A stretch of 64,000 nt of DNA from Phymorhynchus buccinoides (Eukaryota; Mollusca; Gastropoda; Neogastropoda; Raphitomidae): contig CM065690.1 in NCBI GenBank assembly GCA_017654935.2, positions 18,589,058 through 18,653,057 of the forward strand, given 5' to 3'. Below the pieces are notes generated by a model that saw only the letters and a list, made by a program, of their open reading frames with translations, searched no databases and was not told where the DNA came from. This document shows positions 58,491 to 64,000 of the stretch, one piece after another (the first letter of the stretch is position 1; each line of letters opens with the position of its first letter). The translations under genes were made by a program, and so were the position numbers.

Positions 58491-59689
58491 TTACCATTAC
58501 CATCTGTTGTTAGCTTCAAAAGAGAAAGAAAGTGATATAGCGGAATCTGCCCTTTTGCTGCGAAAGGTATAAAGATTTCGAGTTTAGTAGAAATTGCTAT
58601 GTCATAGTCCTTCTTATGCATTTTCTAGACATGATATTAGACTGCCCATTACTGACTGAAGCAATTGTTATGGATTAAGAGACAACTAGTATTCATGTGT
58701 ATTGATTATGATATGATTTGTATCCTTTTTTAAAATTATTTGAATGGATTGCTAAGTTTATTATGGCTGTTGATCTTCGTTTGTTCACTTCCCAATTCCA
58801 TAAGGGGATTGGCCTATTATAAATTATTCGCATTCTCCTCTCTCTGCGTCTCTCCTCACTCACTTCCCACCCACCACCCCACTTTGCAGGAAGTTGATTA
58901 ACATGCTTGATGATGATCGTGTTGCCCTTGGGTTCCTAAGAGGCGAGTTTTTTTCAAATGGAATTCATCATAGGAATATTTTTGTAAAGCAGAAAATGTG
59001 TTTTTTGTGGAAAAAAAAAAAAATTTTTAAAAAAACGCAGATTTCTAGCAGAAAACAATGTAAATACATGTATCTTGTTTCCTTCACAGTTCAGCACGAG
59101 TAGATGTTTAAAAATACAAGCATAGTGAGATAATTATTTTTAGTTGTCAAAAAATCCCAGTTTATTGCTTAGCACCGTTCCAACTGATCTATAGGACTTA
59201 AAAAAGTGTGAGGCATTTAAAATGCAGTCAATAATAAAATGTAATGAAATCTTTGTGTCGCAAATGCCTTTAGATGAGCTCTGACATTGAGTCAAACTAG
59301 TTAACTTGGAATATGATCTATGTTCAAAAAAGAGAATAAAAACATAAGTGTGCTCTGGTGCTAGTTTTGGAGTTTTTGTGTTCCTTATAGGGAGGGCGAA
59401 ATGGCAGAACCCCTATACGAGGACCGCTTTGTTTTGACCCTTGGGGTCTCATCAGCCTTCGTATTAGGATGTTCTTGCCTACCTAAAGTGGAGTTCTCTC
59501 ACCTCACAAGAAGAAAAATATTTTTATCGGTTCGGTTGTGATGCTTCTTCATTAATTTTGTATTGGTAATAAATATCTGCGGTGTTTAGGTAGGACGGGA
59601 TATTTCCGCTTCTCGTCCTCAAATAGTTGTCTTAACTTCCCGTTCCGTAAGTTCAGGAGGGTGGGATCAGTTTCTACTTGGGAAGGAGA

Positions 59690-60360
59690 TGAGTGTTCAA
59701 ATGACTTTTGGAATGTGGGCAGAGAATGCAGAGTATCTGAGGGAGTGAGGCAAACTATTCCAGATGACTAGGAAGAGCTTGATCAGGCGAGTGGAGCGTT
59801 GACCAAAGACGTTTTAGTGCAGGACAGTGTGGATTCGATAAGGGCGGGGTCAGAAGAGGAGCGAAGAGCTCAAGATGGCCTGTAGAGATGCAACAGGTCA
59901 GTGAGATATTCAGACATGAAGACTCCGATAGATTTGACGCAGAGAGAAGCCATCTTGTAGGATATTCTTTGCCTGAACAGGGAAGCTCAGTGGAGAGACT
60001 CCGAAAAAAAATAACAAAAAAAAAAAAAAAATAAAAGAAAAAACAAAAAAAAAAAAAAAAACAATAGTTACTGGTCGTATTTAAGAGTGTAGATAGCTGG
60101 GCAGCATGATTTTGCACACTTTTTTTTAAACAATTTTGTGAGAGTGGAGGGGGAACCCAGACAAAGGATCATTCCCATAATCAAGGCGGGTGGACACAAA
60201 TGCGCCGACAAGAGCTTTTGTGGCATCTACTGAAGAGGAGATGGCGGGGGTTATTAAGGCATTTTGAGACATGATAATGCAAAAAGCAGGTGCGACAATA
60301 TATATATAATTTGCTGACAGGGCTGTTGAATAGGAACAGGGTTTGATCAAGAGTAGAGGG
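59690..60360 (-). pseudogene. LINE 3' end, duplicate of 8,640-9,260
   Basis: Same C-terminal RT remnants (CLNISLTCCISTGHLELFAP; ALVGAFVSTRLDYGN), interrupted at 60,003-60,062 by an A-rich stretch not in the left copy. Confidence 0.75.
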
Positions 60361-60785
60361 CTTAGGGTCTGAACGTGGAGTGTGTCGGTGAGACTATAAA
60401 ATTGAGTTCCCGTGTTGCCCATGGAACTAGCCCCGTTCAATCCAGTGGCACAAAAAGTTGTCATTTGTTCAACAATTTTACAACACCCCCCCCCCCCCCC
60501 CCCCCCTCTTTCCTATCCCGTGCAGTCACGAGCAAAATTTCGCATGCAAAAAACAACAAAATGAGTAGAGAGCGCACCTCTGGCTGCGACGCGCTCAGTC
60601 CCAGGGGGGGAAGAGGTGGGAGCAGGGCGCGGCCGATATTTCACAGAGGCCGCCTCTGTGACTATAAAGTACCTAATACCTAATAAATCAGGATGTCCCA
60701 CTGGCTTCGAACACGTGGACGGCCCGAGTGATAATAGAAGTTCTAGATGTGTGTGCTAGTAGTGATGCCAATTATTATTTAATTT
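60360..60785 (+). mobile_element. SINE-like repeat, duplicate of 9,250-9,660
   Basis: GGTCTGAACGTGGAGTGTGT, a C-run at 60,486-60,506 and GACTATAAAGTACCTAATAC are retained. Confidence 0.75.
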
Positions 60786-61000
60786 GGGCTGGGATGGTAT
60801 GAAAAATGAACACTAACAGCTGTGTAATACACTACTGTTACGAAAATGTGAAGCAGTCGCTAGTACCTGCAGTCGTTACACTGCCACGGAGTGGAACCAC
60901 GGAGTGAGGCCATAACTGGTCGAGGGGGGGGACCGCATCAGGCTGCGTTCAGCTCATTTTACGTGAGCGCTGACCATAGGCATCACATCTGGTTCTGATT

Positions 61001-61500
61001 NNNNNNNNNNNNNNNNNNNNNNNNNNNNNNNNNNNNNNNNNNNNNNNNNNNNNNNNNNNNNNNNNNNNNNNNNNNNNNNNNNNNNNNNNNNNNNNNNNNN
61101 NNNNNNNNNNNNNNNNNNNNNNNNNNNNNNNNNNNNNNNNNNNNNNNNNNNNNNNNNNNNNNNNNNNNNNNNNNNNNNNNNNNNNNNNNNNNNNNNNNNN
61201 NNNNNNNNNNNNNNNNNNNNNNNNNNNNNNNNNNNNNNNNNNNNNNNNNNNNNNNNNNNNNNNNNNNNNNNNNNNNNNNNNNNNNNNNNNNNNNNNNNNN
61301 NNNNNNNNNNNNNNNNNNNNNNNNNNNNNNNNNNNNNNNNNNNNNNNNNNNNNNNNNNNNNNNNNNNNNNNNNNNNNNNNNNNNNNNNNNNNNNNNNNNN
61401 NNNNNNNNNNNNNNNNNNNNNNNNNNNNNNNNNNNNNNNNNNNNNNNNNNNNNNNNNNNNNNNNNNNNNNNNNNNNNNNNNNNNNNNNNNNNNNNNNNNN
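61001..61500. other. Assembly gap, 500 N
   Basis: Exactly 500 N. The sequence on its right does not continue the duplicated unit (compare 9,835 onward). Confidence 0.99.
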
Positions 61501-62599
61501 TCCGGTCAAGGGTGGAGTGAGAGTGACTATGCAGCAACACTAAAAAGGGGATCTGTCCCTGGATCAGTGGATGTTATAACGTTTCTTAATTGTCATCATT
61601 GTCATGTTACATGTATGCTTGTAAAGTTTTTTTCTTAATGTTCATTTCAAAATAGAAGAAGTACTTTATTATAGTGTATTTTACAAATGAATCACAATTT
61701 TTTCATCTTGTTCATGATGTACTACAACTTAGTTATAAATACAAGCATTGCACTGAAGCAACAATCTGTGTTTTGCGCACAGCGATTCTTTTCTCCTCTG
61801 GTGGGGTGTCGAGTACCCACGGTTCACTCGTCATTCTCATGGCTTTTGCAAAGTACACCCCAGTACAACTCTCACTTAAGCCAAGGGTGGGGAGAAGAGA
61901 AAGTGTAACTACAGTTCATTCGAGTATGAAAGAAGACCACCCCCCCTCCCTCCCCCACCCTCAGTTTTGCTGTTCTGAAAGAGAAGGCTGTGTTTCACAA
62001 TGTATAGGTGTATACAGTATCAAATCTAGTTTTACTGTCTTCAGTAGAGTGGAAGGGACACACCAGTAACCTCAGCCCTGTCTCCACTACCTTGAGTGGG
62101 GAGGGACTGTATTACCAGTTGTTTCAATGATTGAAACAACTGAATCAATCTGCCTTTCTGTTTTTTGTTCCTAATAATATGGACCAGTGATCGCGCTAGG
62201 AAGTTTGAAAACCAGTCTCATCAGCGACAAGTCCCCCAACAACCGGTGTCAAAACCAGTCCCAAGGGATACAAAAAACAGTGAAAACCACAATATCAAAG
62301 CCTCTGTTAAACAATTTATCAGTCCTAGCAAACATTTATCAGTCCCTGGGACTGACAGGTCAAATATGTTTCAGTATTTTGGGTTTGCAATCAGTATTTT
62401 ACTGATGATTACCAGTAAACGCGAACACTGATGGACAGATTGAAATGAAACAACACAGAGAATGAGAGATATCATTGAGTCATTATCTGTCTGCACAGTA
62501 TCATGTAAACCACAGTGCAAAATTTGATTCACATTTTTACACTGGTATGATATTACCTGAGGCTAATGTGTCCCATCAAGTAAAGTTGAACTCTGTAAT
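61501..62599. other. No recognisable gene
   Basis: A 131-codon + frame (61,674-62,069) has no domain and ordinary composition; not called. An inverted pair, GTTGTTTCAATGATTGAAACAAC, lies near 62,117. Confidence 0.55.
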
Positions 62600-62950
62600 C
62601 TCCCTGTGGGGATACCATGTTTTTTCTGTAAAAAATAGTTCTCCCTCCTTCTTGAAGTTCTGTGCTTGTAACTTCCTATAATCTGCCTATCTCTTTGACT
62701 CTGCCTTTTCCCTTTGCTTTCCGGTCCGTCATCTACTATCTTTCTGATTTATTGGCCCATTCTCCTGCCTTTAAAAACAAAATCTTACAAATAATTTCTC
62801 TCTTTTGAGCTCCTCCGAAATCAGAATGTTGGCTGTGCGCAGCGGGGAGACCAGTGAAAACTGAAAACCGGACACATACATACCTTACCTATTAAGTATT
62901 ATGGCCATATGGCCTGGGAATGCATTTCTAGAAGAAGAAGAAGAAGAACT
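62600..62950 (+). mobile_element. Dispersed SINE-like repeat with (AGA)n tail
   Basis: Third copy of the family at 20,560 and 33,945: ATCTCCCTGTGGGGATACCA, TCTTGAAGTTCTGTGCTTGT, TTGACTCTGCCTTTTCCC, then ATGGCCTGGGAATGCATTTC and (AGA)n. The tail and the loss of the 5' end in one copy suggest target-primed mobilisation. Confidence 0.75.
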
Positions 62951-63094
62951 CAGTAATGTTGTTGATGTTGTCATACCTTGCTAGAATTGAGCACGTTGAT
63001 GAACTTCAGGTGGAGAAAATGAAGCAAGGAAAAAGAAAGACTTGCCGTACTCGTCAAACCTGTTCGCTCAGTTTTGTTAGTTAAGTGCTCCCAA

Positions 63095-63265
63095 AACTAT
63101 TTCATTCATTCATTCATTTGTTCATTCATTCATGCATTGATTGATTGATTGATTCATAATTTCATTCATTCATTCTTTCAATTAATTCACACACTCGTTC
63201 AATCATTCATGATGCAATTTAGTAATTTACTCATTCATTCATAATTATGATTCATTCATTCATGC
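63095..63265. repeat. (ATTC)n microsatellite
   Basis: Imperfect ATTC/ATTG repeats over about 170 bp. Confidence 0.9.
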
Positions 63266-63825
63266 ATTTAATTAAAGAAAAAACATTTTAAAATAATTAT
63301 TACACAGCATTGCTATTAATTAGACCCTATCAATTGATTAATGCAGGCTTAGCTCAAATTGATCACAACAGTTCATTAAGAGATGATGTCCAGAATGTTT
63401 TGTGCCTTGAAAGTTGAATTAATCAAGATAAATCTGTACACAGTTATTCTCTGAAGATGTTTTGCTGTCGACTGCAAACCAGTAGTCACAGTAGAATTTC
63501 TTACCTCTGTAAAATGGAAAGTGTACATGTATATATGTATGTTCACTTAGTCTATTGTCAAGATAATTGTGTACGCAGTGTTCTCAGTATACTGTGAAGA
63601 AGTTTTGTTGTCCAGCTTTCCATGGAGTTTCAACACATCCATTTTACTTCTATTTTTATAGTCTAAACTGAACTGATCAGAGTGATCTCTCAGTATTTTC
63701 CCCCCTATTGTCAGCATTGAATTGCCAAGAGAATGATAATTTCTATAAAAAAAATAAACAGGATGGCAATGCCATAAACGTAGTCCCAGTTACCAGCAAC
63801 ATCCACACACATACTGTCCCTCAGA

Positions 63826-63829
63826 CACA

Positions 63830-63875
<46 letters not shown>

Positions 63876-63896
63876 CATGCACACACACACAGTTGT

Positions 63897-63929
<33 letters not shown>

Positions 63930-63940
63930 TGCCCGTCCTG

Positions 63941-63979
<39 letters not shown>

Positions 63980-64000
63980 TGTGACACACACACACACACA
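63826..64000. repeat. (CA)n microsatellite blocks
   Basis: Three long (CA)n runs separated by GTTGTGACACAC and a GCCCGTCCTGC spacer, running off the window. The Cys/Val frames here are artefacts of CA repeats. Confidence 0.95.

Larger units (their letters stand above)
49758..61000 (+). repeat. Right copy of the ~10-kb direct duplication, indel-rich
   Basis: Collinear with 1-9,834 and cut by the N gap. The first ~1.5 kb differ by few changes; from about 51,250 on, single-base and short indels appear every few tens of bases, homopolymers vary, and microsatellite phases are scrambled. Net gain is about 1.4 kb. No gene is better preserved here than in the left copy, apart from the RT box at 50,750-50,870. 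Confidence 0.93.

Noticed and set aside
61674..62069. 131-codon + frame
   Set aside because: No domain, no splice logic, no conservation evidence; composition like the flanks.
63711..63999. Cys/Val-rich minus frames
   Set aside because: Translation of (CA)n repeats.

Overview
The window looks like a repeat-dense animal genome. A marine gastropod or other lophotrochozoan is my inference, from intron-split genes, abundant (CA)n and (GA)n microsatellites, TTAGGG-type telomeric motifs, Jockey/CR1-type LINE debris and many short inverted-repeat (MITE-like) elements. No rRNA gene, functional tRNA gene, CRISPR array, prokaryotic operon or viral genome was seen. Only three stretches look like host coding sequence.

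Layout. Two runs of exactly 500 N (35,616-36,115 and 61,001-61,500) split the window into contigs A, B and C. Contig A (1-35,615) starts with about 9.8 kb of LINE fragments, SINE-like sequence, a 21-bp minisatellite and MITEs. A large proline-rich terminal exon with ~71-residue tandem repeats follows on the + strand (14,438-15,642), then about 12 kb of MITEs and anonymous DNA. The last five coding exons of STRAP, a WD40 adaptor, lie on the - strand (28,279-34,557); their introns are full of nested mobile elements and decayed copies of STRAP's own exon ends. Contig B (36,116-61,000) starts with a rearranged Jockey/I-like LINE on the - strand: RT with YADD box, no room for an endonuclease, ORF1 with three zinc knuckles and a ~250-nt poly-C tract, and tandem 297-bp units at the 5' end. 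Next come a three-copy local repeat, an RTE-like endonuclease fragment, one exon of an ADAM10-like metalloprotease (transmembrane segment) and a 1.5-kb 45-bp minisatellite. The last 11.2 kb of B (49,758-61,000) repeat window positions 1-9,834. Contig C (61,501-64,000) holds a SINE-like repeat and microsatellites.

Two messages matter most. First, the 10-kb duplication is probably an assembly effect: the B copy is nearly identical to A for about 1.5 kb, then fills with small indels, mostly gains, up to the N gap, as an unpolished contig end would. STRAP loses its N-terminal ~104 residues at the A/B gap and the exon there breaks into partial tandem copies, so the order of A and B is doubtful. 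Second, the biologically interesting items are two unrelated inverted-repeat elements carrying telomeric TTAGGG arrays, the recently expanded tandem-repeat protein exon, and the minisatellite just after the ADAM10-like exon. I found no convincing new multi-gene system.
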